Shown here piece by piece: positions 33,700-41,875 of a stretch of DNA of 59,029 nucleotides. The position numbers were made by a program, and so were the translations under genes. The DNA is from an uncultured Paracoccus sp. (lineage in GTDB: Bacteria; Pseudomonadota; Alphaproteobacteria; Rhodobacterales; Rhodobacteraceae): positions 1-59,029 of the forward strand of contig CAKTBJ010000016.1 of the NCBI GenBank assembly GCA_934533075.1, written 5' to 3'. How positions within the stretch are numbered: the stretch's first letter is position 1; every line of letters starts with the position of its first letter. The notes below the pieces were generated by a model. It saw only the letters and a program-made list of their open reading frames with translations, was not told where the DNA came from and ran no database searches.

Positions 33700-34908
33700 C
33701 TAGCGTTTCCAAAGCTGTAATGGCAGGGCCGAGAAAGTTTCCACATCGCCCTCGCCGATGGCGAAGGTCTGGCCGACGCCGGCGACCAGCCCGGTCGCGG
33801 TGTCGGGGATCATGATATGGACGAAGAACACCATGCCGGGTTGCAGGATCAACGGGTTGCCGGAATAGATCATCGGCGGCGCGTCCATCCATGACGGCTT
33901 GAAGGTGCAGCCGAGCGCATAGCCGCAGGCCGCGTAACGGGCATGGGCAAAGCCGGCGCGGTCCAGCACCTCGGCATGGATGTCGTTCAGCCGGCCCAGC
34001 CGCTCGCCGGGGCGGGCGGCGTCCTTGATGCGTTCCAGCGCCTCGATGGCCACGCCCATCTGCGCCTGCTGGCGCGGATCGGTGCGGCCCACGGCGACGG
34101 TGTGCTCGATCACGACATGATAGCGGCAGGCGGAACCCGCCAGTTCGATCAGCACCTGATCGTCGGCTTCGATCCGCCGCGCCCCGCCGATGCCGCGCCC
34201 GTAGAGCGCGCGCGGTCCCACATTCACCAAAGGCCCGCCCGACGGCATGTCGGCCCCGGCCGCCAGCATCGCCGTCACCGCCGCGCCCGACAGCGCCGTG
34301 TCATAGGCGCCGGGCCGGGCGGCCTCGATCGCCGCCATCGTCGCCCTGTCCGCCAGTTGCCCGGCGGCGCGGACCAGTTCCAGCTCCGCCGGCGACTTCA
34401 CCAGCCGCTGCCCGCGCAGGATGTCGGAGGCGTCCTCCAGCGTGCAGAACCCGGCCAGCGCGGCCTCGACCATGCGGCCATTGGCGGCGGTCAGGCCGTG
34501 GGTCGCGAACTCCACCCCCACGCGGGCGCCCTTCAGCCCGCGCTCGGCCATGAGGGCGCGCAGGTCCAGCGCCGGGTTGGCATCCTCGGCATTCAGCCAG
34601 ATGCGCACCTCGTCATAGAGGGATGCCACCTCGGCCTGCCGCCTGTCGGGGATACGGGTCAGCAGCACCGTTTCCCCGTCCGCCGTCACCAGCCCGGCCT
34701 GAAAGAACACATAGCCGGCGGTGTCGAAGCCGGTCAGGTAGAAGTGGCTCTCCTGCGCGAACACCAGCAGCGCATCCAGCCCGCGCTCGGCCATGATCCG
34801 GCGGGTGCGGGTCAGCCGCGCGCGGTGCTCGACTTCGGGAAAGCGCAGCGCCACCTCGCGCCCGGACAGGGTGCGGCCCGGAAATTCGCGGGCGAGGTCG
34901 AGGGTCAT
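33700..34908 (-). CDS. M24-fold hydrolase 2, metal ligands lost
   Basis: 402 aa. Creatinase-like N-domain with 'RGLDALLVFAQESHFYLTGFDTAGYVFF' (region near 45-70), then the pita-bread domain. The metal-ligand positions are altered: 'QVLIELAG' (Asp to Glu), 'RYHVVIEHT' (Asp lost), 'YALGC' in the histidine block and 'FFVHIMI' (Glu to His). It is closer to M24 hydrolase 3 at 39870 than to hydrolase 1, judging by the shared 'LVFAQES..YLTG.DT.G.VFFQ' and 'PPMIYSGN' blocks. The start overlaps the stop of the ATP-binding gene (ATGA). Confidence 0.87.
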   Translation of the reverse strand: MTLDLAREFPGRTLSGREVALRFPEVEHRARLTRTRRIMAERGLDALLVFAQESHFYLTGFDTAGYVFFQAGLVTADGETVLLTRIPDRRQAEVASLYDEVRIWLNAEDANPALDLRALMAERGLKGARVGVEFATHGLTAANGRMVEAALAGFCTLEDASDILRGQRLVKSPAELELVRAAGQLADRATMAAIEAARPGAYDTALSGAAVTAMLAAGADMPSGGPLVNVGPRALYGRGIGGARRIEADDQVLIELAGSACRYHVVIEHTVAVGRTDPRQQAQMGVAIEALERIKDAARPGERLGRLNDIHAEVLDRAGFAHARYAACGYALGCTFKPSWMDAPPMIYSGNPLILQPGMVFFVHIMIPDTATGLVAGVGQTFAIGEGDVETFSALPLQLWKR

Positions 34909-36533
34909 GGCTGGGCCTCCTGCAAGGGTCCGGGGATGGGCACGGCTTCCAGCAGCGCGCGGGTATAGGGGTGGCGGTCGGGGGCCTCGGCATCCCCCAC
35001 GTCGAACCCGTCCACCAGCCGGCCGCGCTGCATCACCGCGATTCGGTGGGCCAGTTGCCGGACAAGGTTCAGGTCATGGGTGATGAACAGGCAGGCGGCG
35101 CCGGATTTGCGTTGCAGATCGGCCAGCAGCCGCGCCACCACGGCCTGCACCGACACGTCCAGCGCCGCCGTGATCTCGTCGCAGATCACCAGCTTCGGCT
35201 CGGCCGCGAAGGCGCGGGCGATGGCGACGCGCTGCTTCTGGCCCCCGGATAGCTGATGCGGATAGCGGCTGGCGAAATCGGCGGGCAGGCGCACCATTTC
35301 CAGCAGGTCCCGCACCCGCTGCGTCACCCGCGCGGGCGGGCAGAGGCCATAGAGGCGCAAGGGTCGCGACAGGATTTTTCCTATGCTGTGACGGGGGTTG
35401 AGGCTGGCATCGGGGTGCTGGAAGATGATCTGCACCTCGCGCCGGTAATCGCGGCCGAACTCGGCCCGCGCGCGATAGGTGCGGCCGTCGAACGCCACCT
35501 CGCCCGAGAAATCACGCAAGCCCGCGATCACCTGCGCCATCGTGGACTTGCCCGAGCCGCTGGCGCCGACCAGTCCCAGCAACTCGCCCTGATGCACCGA
35601 GAAGCCGACATCCTGCGCGCCGTAGAAGCCGCCCTTGTCGCCGCCCAGCCGCCGCGACAGCCATCCCGGCGCGCCATAGCGCACGCTGACATCGCGCACC
35701 GCCAGCACCGGGGCGGGGGTTTCCGGCTCCGGCCCGCTCAGCCGCACCTCCGGGCGCGGCACGGCAGCCAGCAGGGCGCTTGTATAGGGATGGGCGGGCG
35801 CGGCAAAGACTTCGGCCACCGGCCCGGTCTCGACGATGCGGCCCTTGTCGATGACGGAAACCCGATGCGCGATCCGCGCCACCAGTCCCAGATCGTGCGA
35901 GATATAGAGCGCCGCCACGCCGGTTTCCTCGCGCAGGCGCAAAAACAGGTCGAGGATCTGCTGTGCGGTCAGGATGTCCAGCGCCGTCGTCGGCTCGTCG
36001 AAAATGATCAGTTCCGGGTTGCAGGCGAAGGCGGTGGCCAGCACCACCCGCTGCTTCTCGCCGCCCGATGCCTCGTGCGGGTAACGGGTCATGATCTCGG
36101 CCGGGCGGCTGATGCCGGTGCGTTCCAGCGCGGCGATGCCTTCCTGCCACGCCGCATCGCGGGTCAGGCCGCGATGGCGGATGAAGACCTCGGCGATCTG
36201 GTCGCCCATGCGCATCACCGGGTTCAGCGCCGCGCTGGGGTCCTGAAACACCATCGCCACCCGCCGGCCCCGGATCGCCTGCATCTGCGCGCGGGAACGC
36301 CCCCGCAAATCCTCGCCCGAGAGCAGGATTTCCCCGTCGGCCTCCACCGCGTTCGGGGGCAGATGACGCATGATCGCCCAGGCGAGCGTGGACTTGCCCG
36401 AGCCGCTTTCGCCGACCAGGGCATGGGTCTCGCCCGGCGCGATGGACAGCGAAACCCCCTCCAGCGCCGTCACCGGCCCGGCATCGGTCAGGTAGCCGAG
36501 GCCGTAATCGCGCACATCCAGAACCGGGTTCAC
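34905..36533 (-). CDS. ABC transporter ATP-binding protein, fused DppD-DppF type
   Basis: 542 aa with two complete ATPase domains. First domain: Walker A 'GESGSGKST' near residue 40, signature 'ASGGEKQRV', Walker B 'LIIFDEPTTALD'. Second domain: Walker A 'GASGSGKST' near 325, signature 'LSGGQKQRV', Walker B 'LVICDEITAALD'. Each ends with the oligopeptide/dipeptide C-terminal 'HPYT.ALL.AVP' motif. I chose GTG 36533 because AAAGGAG precedes it and it overlaps the permease stop (GTGA). It powers the adjacent permeases in the inner membrane. Confidence 0.93.
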   Translation of the reverse strand: MNPVLDVRDYGLGYLTDAGPVTALEGVSLSIAPGETHALVGESGSGKSTLAWAIMRHLPPNAVEADGEILLSGEDLRGRSRAQMQAIRGRRVAMVFQDPSAALNPVMRMGDQIAEVFIRHRGLTRDAAWQEGIAALERTGISRPAEIMTRYPHEASGGEKQRVVLATAFACNPELIIFDEPTTALDILTAQQILDLFLRLREETGVAALYISHDLGLVARIAHRVSVIDKGRIVETGPVAEVFAAPAHPYTSALLAAVPRPEVRLSGPEPETPAPVLAVRDVSVRYGAPGWLSRRLGGDKGGFYGAQDVGFSVHQGELLGLVGASGSGKSTMAQVIAGLRDFSGEVAFDGRTYRARAEFGRDYRREVQIIFQHPDASLNPRHSIGKILSRPLRLYGLCPPARVTQRVRDLLEMVRLPADFASRYPHQLSGGQKQRVAIARAFAAEPKLVICDEITAALDVSVQAVVARLLADLQRKSGAACLFITHDLNLVRQLAHRIAVMQRGRLVDGFDVGDAEAPDRHPYTRALLEAVPIPGPLQEAQP

Positions 36534-37351
36534 GAGCGGCTCCTTTTCGGGTCGAAGGCGTCGCGCAGCGCGTCGCCGAACAGGTTGAAGCCCATTGCCG
36601 TGATGGCGATGGCCACGCCCGGCACCGCGACGCACCACGGGTTGCGGAACATGAACTGCCGCGCCTCGGCCACCATCAGCCCCCATTCGGTCGAGGGCGG
36701 TTGCGCGCCGCGGCCCAGGAAGCCCAGCGTGGCGCCGATCATGATGGCGAAGCTGACCCGGATCGTCGCCTCGACGATGATCGGGCCGAGGGCGTTGGGC
36801 AGCACCTCCTGAAACACGATCCAGCCGTGCCCCTCGCCGCGCGCCACGGCGGCGGTGACGTAATCGCGGGTGCGCACGGACAGCACGGAACTGCGCGCGA
36901 TCCGGGCCATGCCGGGGGTGAAGGTGACGGCCACGGCCAGCATGGCCTGCGTGGTGCCGCCGCCGAGGAAGGTGACGATCAGCAGGGTGAACAGCAGCTC
37001 CGGCATGGCCAGCAGCCCGTCCAGCACCCGCATGATCACGCTGTCCACCCGCCCGCCGGCCACGCCCGCCACCACGCCGATGATCGAGCCGGCGCCGACG
37101 CCCAAGGCCGTCGCCCCCAGCCCGAAGAACACCGTCGAGGGCGCACCGTTCAACAGCCGCGACAGCAGGTCCCGGCCATACTGGTCGGTGCCCAGCCAGA
37201 ATTCGGCGCTGGGTCCCTGAAGGCGGGCGGCGGTGTGGAACTGCTGCGGGTCGTAGGGGGCCAGCATCGGCCCGAACAGCGCCGCGATGGCCACGACCAG
37301 CAGCAGCAGGCCGCCCACGATCCCGGCGGGATTGCGCAGGACCTCACGCAT
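36530..37351 (-). CDS. Peptide-type ABC transporter permease (DppC-like)
   Basis: 273 aa, six transmembrane segments. The N-terminal 'FGPMLAPYDPQQFH' and 'FWLGTDQYGRDLLSRLLNGA' blocks and the EAA loop near residues 185-205 ('AVARGEGHGWIVFQEVLPNALGPII' region) are diagnostic of the DppC/OppC group. It overlaps the ATP-binding gene (GTGA) and the other permease by eight bases. Substrate class in this family covers di- and oligopeptides, nickel and other small amides. Confidence 0.93.
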   Translation of the reverse strand: MREVLRNPAGIVGGLLLLVVAIAALFGPMLAPYDPQQFHTAARLQGPSAEFWLGTDQYGRDLLSRLLNGAPSTVFFGLGATALGVGAGSIIGVVAGVAGGRVDSVIMRVLDGLLAMPELLFTLLIVTFLGGGTTQAMLAVAVTFTPGMARIARSSVLSVRTRDYVTAAVARGEGHGWIVFQEVLPNALGPIIVEATIRVSFAIMIGATLGFLGRGAQPPSTEWGLMVAEARQFMFRNPWCVAVPGVAIAITAMGFNLFGDALRDAFDPKRSRS

Positions 37352-38294
37352 GGCGCACCCTCGGGTCCAGCCAGGTGATGATCAGGTCCGAAAGCAGGTT
37401 CGACAGCGCATAGACCGTTGCCAGCAGCAGGGTGATCGCCTGGATCACCGGCAGGTCGCGGTTCTGCAACGCATAGATCAGCAACCGCCCGAGGCCGGGC
37501 CAGGCGAAGATTTCCTCGACCACGATGATGCCGCCCAGCAGATAGCCGATATCCAGCGAGATCACCGCCACCGCCGGCGCCAGCGCGTTGGGCAGGGCGT
37601 GGCGCCAGATCACCCGGCGCGGGCGCAGCCCCTTCAACTCGGCCGCGCGGACGTAATCCGACCCCAGCACCTCCGACATTTCCGAGCGCACCTGACGCGA
37701 GATATGCGCCATCAGGATCAGGCCCAGCGTCGTCGCCGGCAGGATCGCGTGGTAGAGGAAGGCGCCGAAATCCACGCCCGGCGCCACGAAGCCGCCGGCG
37801 GGAAACACCGGCCATTCCGGCGAGGCCAGCAGGATCAGCAGCAGGGTGGCGGTGACGAATTCCGGCATCGCCGTGCCGACATAGGAAAACAGCCCGATCA
37901 TCAGGTCCCAGATCGTGCCGCGCCGCAGCGCCGCCAGCGCGCCCAGCGGAATCGCGATCACCGTCACCGCGGTCAGCGCGATCACCGCCAGCCAGGCGGA
38001 GTTGCGGAAGGCTGCGCCCACCACATCCGCCACCGGCAGCGACATGCGCAGCGACATGCCGAAATCGCCCCGCAGCACGCCGCCGACCCAGGACAGGTAT
38101 TGCTGCCAGACCGGGCGGTCCAGACCAAGCTGGCGCTCCATCGCGGCCAGCGAGTCCGGGGTGGCATGCTCGCCCAGGATCATCAGCGCCGCATTGCCCG
38201 GCAGCACGATGGTGATGGCAAAGACGGCAAGGGTCACGATCGCCAGAACCACGACGATCGCGCCCAGCCGGCGGATCAGATAGCCGAGGGTCAC
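37344..38294 (-). CDS. Peptide-type ABC transporter permease (DppB-like)
   Basis: 316 aa, six transmembrane segments. Typical DppB features: 'LGYLIRRLGAIVVVL' N-terminus, 'LGLDRPVWQQYLSWVGGVLRGDFG' periplasmic region, and the EAA loop 'RAAELKGLRPRRVIWRHALPNAL' region near residue 220. GTG 38294 is the start because it overlaps the stop of the binding-protein gene; the long frame upstream is its shadow. No strong ribosome site is seen, consistent with coupled translation. Confidence 0.92.
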   Translation of the reverse strand: MTLGYLIRRLGAIVVVLAIVTLAVFAITIVLPGNAALMILGEHATPDSLAAMERQLGLDRPVWQQYLSWVGGVLRGDFGMSLRMSLPVADVVGAAFRNSAWLAVIALTAVTVIAIPLGALAALRRGTIWDLMIGLFSYVGTAMPEFVTATLLLILLASPEWPVFPAGGFVAPGVDFGAFLYHAILPATTLGLILMAHISRQVRSEMSEVLGSDYVRAAELKGLRPRRVIWRHALPNALAPAVAVISLDIGYLLGGIIVVEEIFAWPGLGRLLIYALQNRDLPVIQAITLLLATVYALSNLLSDLIITWLDPRVRHA

Positions 38295-39832
38295 TTGTTC
38301 AGCCAGACATCTTCGATGAAGAAGTAACGCGAGATCGGCGCCACCTCCCAGCCCTCGGTGGTGTCGCTGGCCGCCGACAGCACGTCCTCGAAGAAGGGGA
38401 CGATATAGGGGGTATCGGCCAGTTCCATCTCTTGCAGCCGGGCATAGATTTCCGCCCGCCGGGCCGCGTCCACCGTGGCCGAGCCTTCGGCCACCAGGGC
38501 GTCGAACTCGGCATTCCTCCATTCGGTGTCCTGATAGGAGGCATCCGAGGTCAGCAGCAGTTTATACGTCGCGTCGATGGTCGGCTGCATGCCCCAATAG
38601 CCGATATAGAAGGCGCCCTTCATCCAGACATTCGCCAGATAGGTGTCGTGCGGCATGGTCTCGATGGTGATGTCGAAGCCCCCGGCGCGCGCCGATTGCT
38701 GCAAGGCGATGGCGGTCTGCACCCGGATCGCCGGCCGGTCGGAGGCGATCAGCGTCAGCTTCAGCCCGTCCGGGTGGCCGGCCTCGGCCAGCAGGGCCTT
38801 GGCGGCCTCGGGGTCATAGGGGATTTCCGGCGGCGTGACGGCGAATTCCAGTTCCGGCGCGACGAGGCTGTCATAGGCCGGGCGACCCAGCCCCTCCAGA
38901 ATCACGTCGACCAGCATCTGCCGGTCGGTGGCCAGCGCCAGCGCCTTGCGCACCCGCATGTCATCCCACGGCGCCGTATCCTGCCGCATGGTCACGCAGA
39001 CATAGCGGCCCGAGGCCACGCGCTGCGCGGTGATGCCGGCGGCGGCCTCGATGCGGGCATATTCCGCCTGCTGCACGGTCAGCATGACATCCGTCGCGCC
39101 CGACAGGAAATTCGCGCTTTCCGCCGCGAGGTCGGGGAACAGCACCATCTCCACCGCGTCCAGATAGGGCTTGCCCGGCTGGTAATAGGCCTCGTTCTTC
39201 ACCAGCCGCACGATGGTGGCGCTGTCATAGGTCTCCAGCCTGAAGGGGCCGGTGCCGTTGGCCCTGGTATCCAGTTCCGTCAGCGGCGCCTCGGTCGCGG
39301 CGCGCGAGATGATGCGGGCATTGGCATGCGCGGCCGAGAAGGGCAGGTCCGCGAAGGGCGTCGAAAGCGTGAACTTCACCGTCAGCGGGTCCACGGCCTC
39401 CACCGCCTGCACCATCGTCAGAACCGAGCGCGCCGCCGCCGGCACGTCGGGGTTCAGGATCGTCTCATAGGTCGCCACCACGTCGTCGGCGGTGAAGGGG
39501 CTGCCGTCGTGGAAGGTCACGCCCTCGCGCAGGTGGAAGGTGAATTCGGTGCCGTCCTCGTTCACGTCCCAGCTTGTCGCCAGGTCGGGATGGGCCTTGT
39601 TGTCGCGCCCGATCCGGGTCAGGCCGGAATAGATCATGTCGGCCACCGGATATTCCGCCGGTCCCGACAGGTTCAGCACGTTCAGCGTGGCGATGCGGGT
39701 CGAGTGGCTGATGCGCAGCGTGCCGCCGGTCTGCGGCTGCTGCGCCAGGGCAAAGCCGGGCAGGGTGCCGGCGGCGGCCGTGGCGGCCATGCCCATCAGG
39801 ACGTGGCGGCGCTTGAGGGTCAGCATGGTCAT
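38291..39832 (-). CDS. Peptide-type ABC transporter substrate-binding protein (SBP family 5)
   Basis: 513 aa, periplasmic. The N-terminus has 'KRRHVLMGMAA', an RR-x-x-L start to the signal peptide that could use the Tat route, then cleavage near 'ALA-QQ' (residue 30). The family 5 block 'WDVNEDGTEFTFHLREGVTFHDGSPFTADDV' region is at about 85-120. The start ATG 39832 has AAGGAG seven bases upstream. It precedes the permeases and follows the third M24 gene by 37 bases. The ligand is unknown; the enzymes around it point to a small cyclic or modified amide. Confidence 0.92.
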   Translation of the reverse strand: MTMLTLKRRHVLMGMAATAAAGTLPGFALAQQPQTGGTLRISHSTRIATLNVLNLSGPAEYPVADMIYSGLTRIGRDNKAHPDLATSWDVNEDGTEFTFHLREGVTFHDGSPFTADDVVATYETILNPDVPAAARSVLTMVQAVEAVDPLTVKFTLSTPFADLPFSAAHANARIISRAATEAPLTELDTRANGTGPFRLETYDSATIVRLVKNEAYYQPGKPYLDAVEMVLFPDLAAESANFLSGATDVMLTVQQAEYARIEAAAGITAQRVASGRYVCVTMRQDTAPWDDMRVRKALALATDRQMLVDVILEGLGRPAYDSLVAPELEFAVTPPEIPYDPEAAKALLAEAGHPDGLKLTLIASDRPAIRVQTAIALQQSARAGGFDITIETMPHDTYLANVWMKGAFYIGYWGMQPTIDATYKLLLTSDASYQDTEWRNAEFDALVAEGSATVDAARRAEIYARLQEMELADTPYIVPFFEDVLSAASDTTEGWEVAPISRYFFIEDVWLNK

Positions 39833-39869
39833 GGCGAGGCTCCTTGTCGGCTTGTCTTGTGGTTATGGG

Positions 39870-41048
39870 TCAGGTGATCACGGTCAGGTCGTCGGGCAGC
39901 CAGGTCAGCAGTTCCGGCGCGCCCTCGGTCACCAGCAGCGTATGGCCGACGCCCATCGCATGGCCGGTCTCGGCATCGCCGCTCATCACGTGGTAGAACA
40001 GGGTCATCCCCGGCTCGCACAATGTGGCGTTGCCGGAATAGATCATCGGCGGCACGTCCATCGAGGTGGGGGCAAAGGAAATCCCCACCGAATAGCCGAC
40101 CGAGCCATAGCGCGCCGCGCCGTAGCCGCCCGCGTCCAGCCCCGCCGCATAGCAGTCGCAGATCGCGCCCAGCGGCGTGCCGGGCCGGGCGAGGTCGATC
40201 ATCCGCGCCAGCGTCTCGCGCGCCACGTCATACATGTGGCGCTGCCTGTCGGGCACCGTGCCGAACAGGATCATCCACTCGGTCTTGACGTTGTAATGGC
40301 GGTAGGGGACCGGATATTCGACCAGGATCTGGTCCTGCGCCTCCAGCCGGCGCGGGTCGCTGACGCCGCGGCCATAGATCGCGCGCGGGCCGGAATTGAA
40401 CAGCGGCGCGTTGGGCGGCATGTCGGCCCCGTCGCCCAGGATCGACGCGAGGTAGACCGCCTTCAGGTCGCTGTCCAGCATGCCGGGCCGCGCGGCCTCG
40501 ATCACCCGCTTCAGCGCCCGGTCGCAGATTTCCCCGGCCTTGCGCATGAAGGCGATCTCGCCCGGCGACTTGACCACGCGCAGCTTGCGGATCAGGTGGT
40601 CGTCGTTCTCCAGCCGGCACCAGTCGCCGAAGGTGGTCTGGCAGCGCCACAGGTTCCAGCCGGTCAGGCCGTGGGTGTTCAACTCGATGGCGATTCGGCC
40701 GCCGGCAAGGCCCAGCTCGTCCAGAATCGCCTTCAGGTCCTGCGCCGGGTTGGCGTCGTCGGCATCCCACCAGATGCGGATGTCCTCGATGGTCGAGGTC
40801 TGGCGGGCCTGGAACAGGTCGGGCCGTCGCGTCAGCAGCACGATGGGCCGCTCGTCCGCCGTGACCACCGCGCATTGGAAGAACACGAAGCCGCCGGTGT
40901 CGTAGCCGGTCAGCCAGTAGAGGCTTTCCTGCGCGAAGACCAGCATCGCGTCCTGGCCCTTCTCGCGCAGGGCGGCGCGCAGCCTCGCCTGCCGCGCCAG
41001 ATGTTCCTCGCGCGGGAAGGGCAACATGGAGCCGGGCAGGATCGTCAT
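39870..41048 (-). CDS. M24-fold hydrolase 3, metal ligands lost
   Basis: 392 aa. First gene of the minus-strand operon. N-domain 'QDAMLVFAQESLYWLTGYDTGGFVFFQ' region near 30-60; C-domain with 'QILVEYPVPYRHYNV' (both Asp ligands absent), 'GYSVGISFAPTS', and 'LFYHVMSGD' (Glu to His). The substitutions parallel hydrolase 2, so the loss is shared ancestry and not random decay. Creatinase and ectoine hydrolase are metal-free M24-fold precedents; ectoine hydrolase opens a cyclic amidine. Start 41048 has GGAGG six bases upstream. The promoter with operator lies at 41082. Confidence 0.87.
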   Translation of the reverse strand: MTILPGSMLPFPREEHLARQARLRAALREKGQDAMLVFAQESLYWLTGYDTGGFVFFQCAVVTADERPIVLLTRRPDLFQARQTSTIEDIRIWWDADDANPAQDLKAILDELGLAGGRIAIELNTHGLTGWNLWRCQTTFGDWCRLENDDHLIRKLRVVKSPGEIAFMRKAGEICDRALKRVIEAARPGMLDSDLKAVYLASILGDGADMPPNAPLFNSGPRAIYGRGVSDPRRLEAQDQILVEYPVPYRHYNVKTEWMILFGTVPDRQRHMYDVARETLARMIDLARPGTPLGAICDCYAAGLDAGGYGAARYGSVGYSVGISFAPTSMDVPPMIYSGNATLCEPGMTLFYHVMSGDAETGHAMGVGHTLLVTEGAPELLTWLPDDLTVIT

Positions 41049-41081
41049 GGAAACCTCCGCATGGGTGGGGTGGTTGTCACG

Positions 41082-41110
41082 ATGATAGATTTTGGTATAC
41101 CAAGCGTCAA
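41082..41110 (-). promoter_or_regulatory. Promoter of the M24/ABC operon with GntR-type operator in the spacer
   Basis: On the minus strand: -35 TTGACG (41110-41105), a spacer of exactly 17 bases, -10 TATCAT (41087-41082). The spacer contains the perfect palindrome TTGGTATACCAA (41092-41103), identical to the core of the site at 28185-28198. Binding there would block RNA polymerase. Confidence 0.78.
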
Positions 41111-41221
41111 CCACAGGAATGCAATTGGAGCATCTGAATTGAACTGGCTTGCTCTCGGGGCCTTGTCCCGCCGAAACTGGGCTGGCGAAGCCGTGACTTC
41201 GCGCGGGCACGAGGGGGGCCG

Positions 41222-41875
41222 ATGCTGACCGTTCCGGACAAGAGGCTGGCGCTGCACGCCTATGAGCGGATCCTGGACCTGATCATGAGCGGCAAGGTCG
41301 CCACGGGCGAGCTGATGAACGAGCGCCGGCTGGCCGAGGCGCTGGCCATGTCGCGCACGCCGGTGCGCGATGCGCTGCTGATGCTGGAGGGCGAGGGGCT
41401 GCTGCTGCGGCAGGGCCGGGCCGGGTTGCAGGTCCGCGAGATGCGGATCGAGGATTACATGGACGCGCTTCAGGTTCGCCTGCTGCTGGAACCGGCGGTG
41501 GCGCGCATGGCCACCGGCCGGGTGCCGGCATCGCAGGTCCGCGCCTGCCGCGAGCGCATCCGGGCGGCGATGGCGGAATACGGCGCCGGGCCGGCGGATC
41601 GCGACCTGGTGCGCAGCATCGACGGCGAGGTCCACGGCATGATCACCGACGTGATCGAGAACGCCCAGCTTTCCGCCATCGTGCAGACCATGCGCCGCCA
41701 GACCCAGATGTTCGACCTGCGCGCCATGCCCGAGCGATTCGCCGATACCTGCGCCGAGCATCTGGCCATCCTCGACGCGCTGGAATCGGGCGACGGCATG
41801 CGCGCGGCCGAGGCGATGACCGCGCATCTGGAGGCCGTCCGCCGCAGCATCATCGACAGGCTGACCCGGCTATGA
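41222..41875 (+). CDS. GntR-family transcriptional regulator (FCD type) of the catabolic island
   Basis: 217 aa. The winged-helix domain (about 8-75) contains 'GELMNERRLAEALAMSRTPVRDALLMLEGEGLL' region; the FCD domain (about 85-215) has 'ALQVRLLLEP', 'DGEVHGMI' and 'EHLAILDALESGD', the Asp/His residues of a metal-dependent ligand pocket. It is divergent from the M24/ABC operon, 119 bases from the operator TTGGTATACCAA, and couples to the M20 gene by ATGA. The regulator is the natural candidate to bind that palindrome and its twin before pxpB; this is inference. Confidence 0.92.
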   Translation: MLTVPDKRLALHAYERILDLIMSGKVATGELMNERRLAEALAMSRTPVRDALLMLEGEGLLLRQGRAGLQVREMRIEDYMDALQVRLLLEPAVARMATGRVPASQVRACRERIRAAMAEYGAGPADRDLVRSIDGEVHGMITDVIENAQLSAIVQTMRRQTQMFDLRAMPERFADTCAEHLAILDALESGDGMRAAEAMTAHLEAVRRSIIDRLTRL

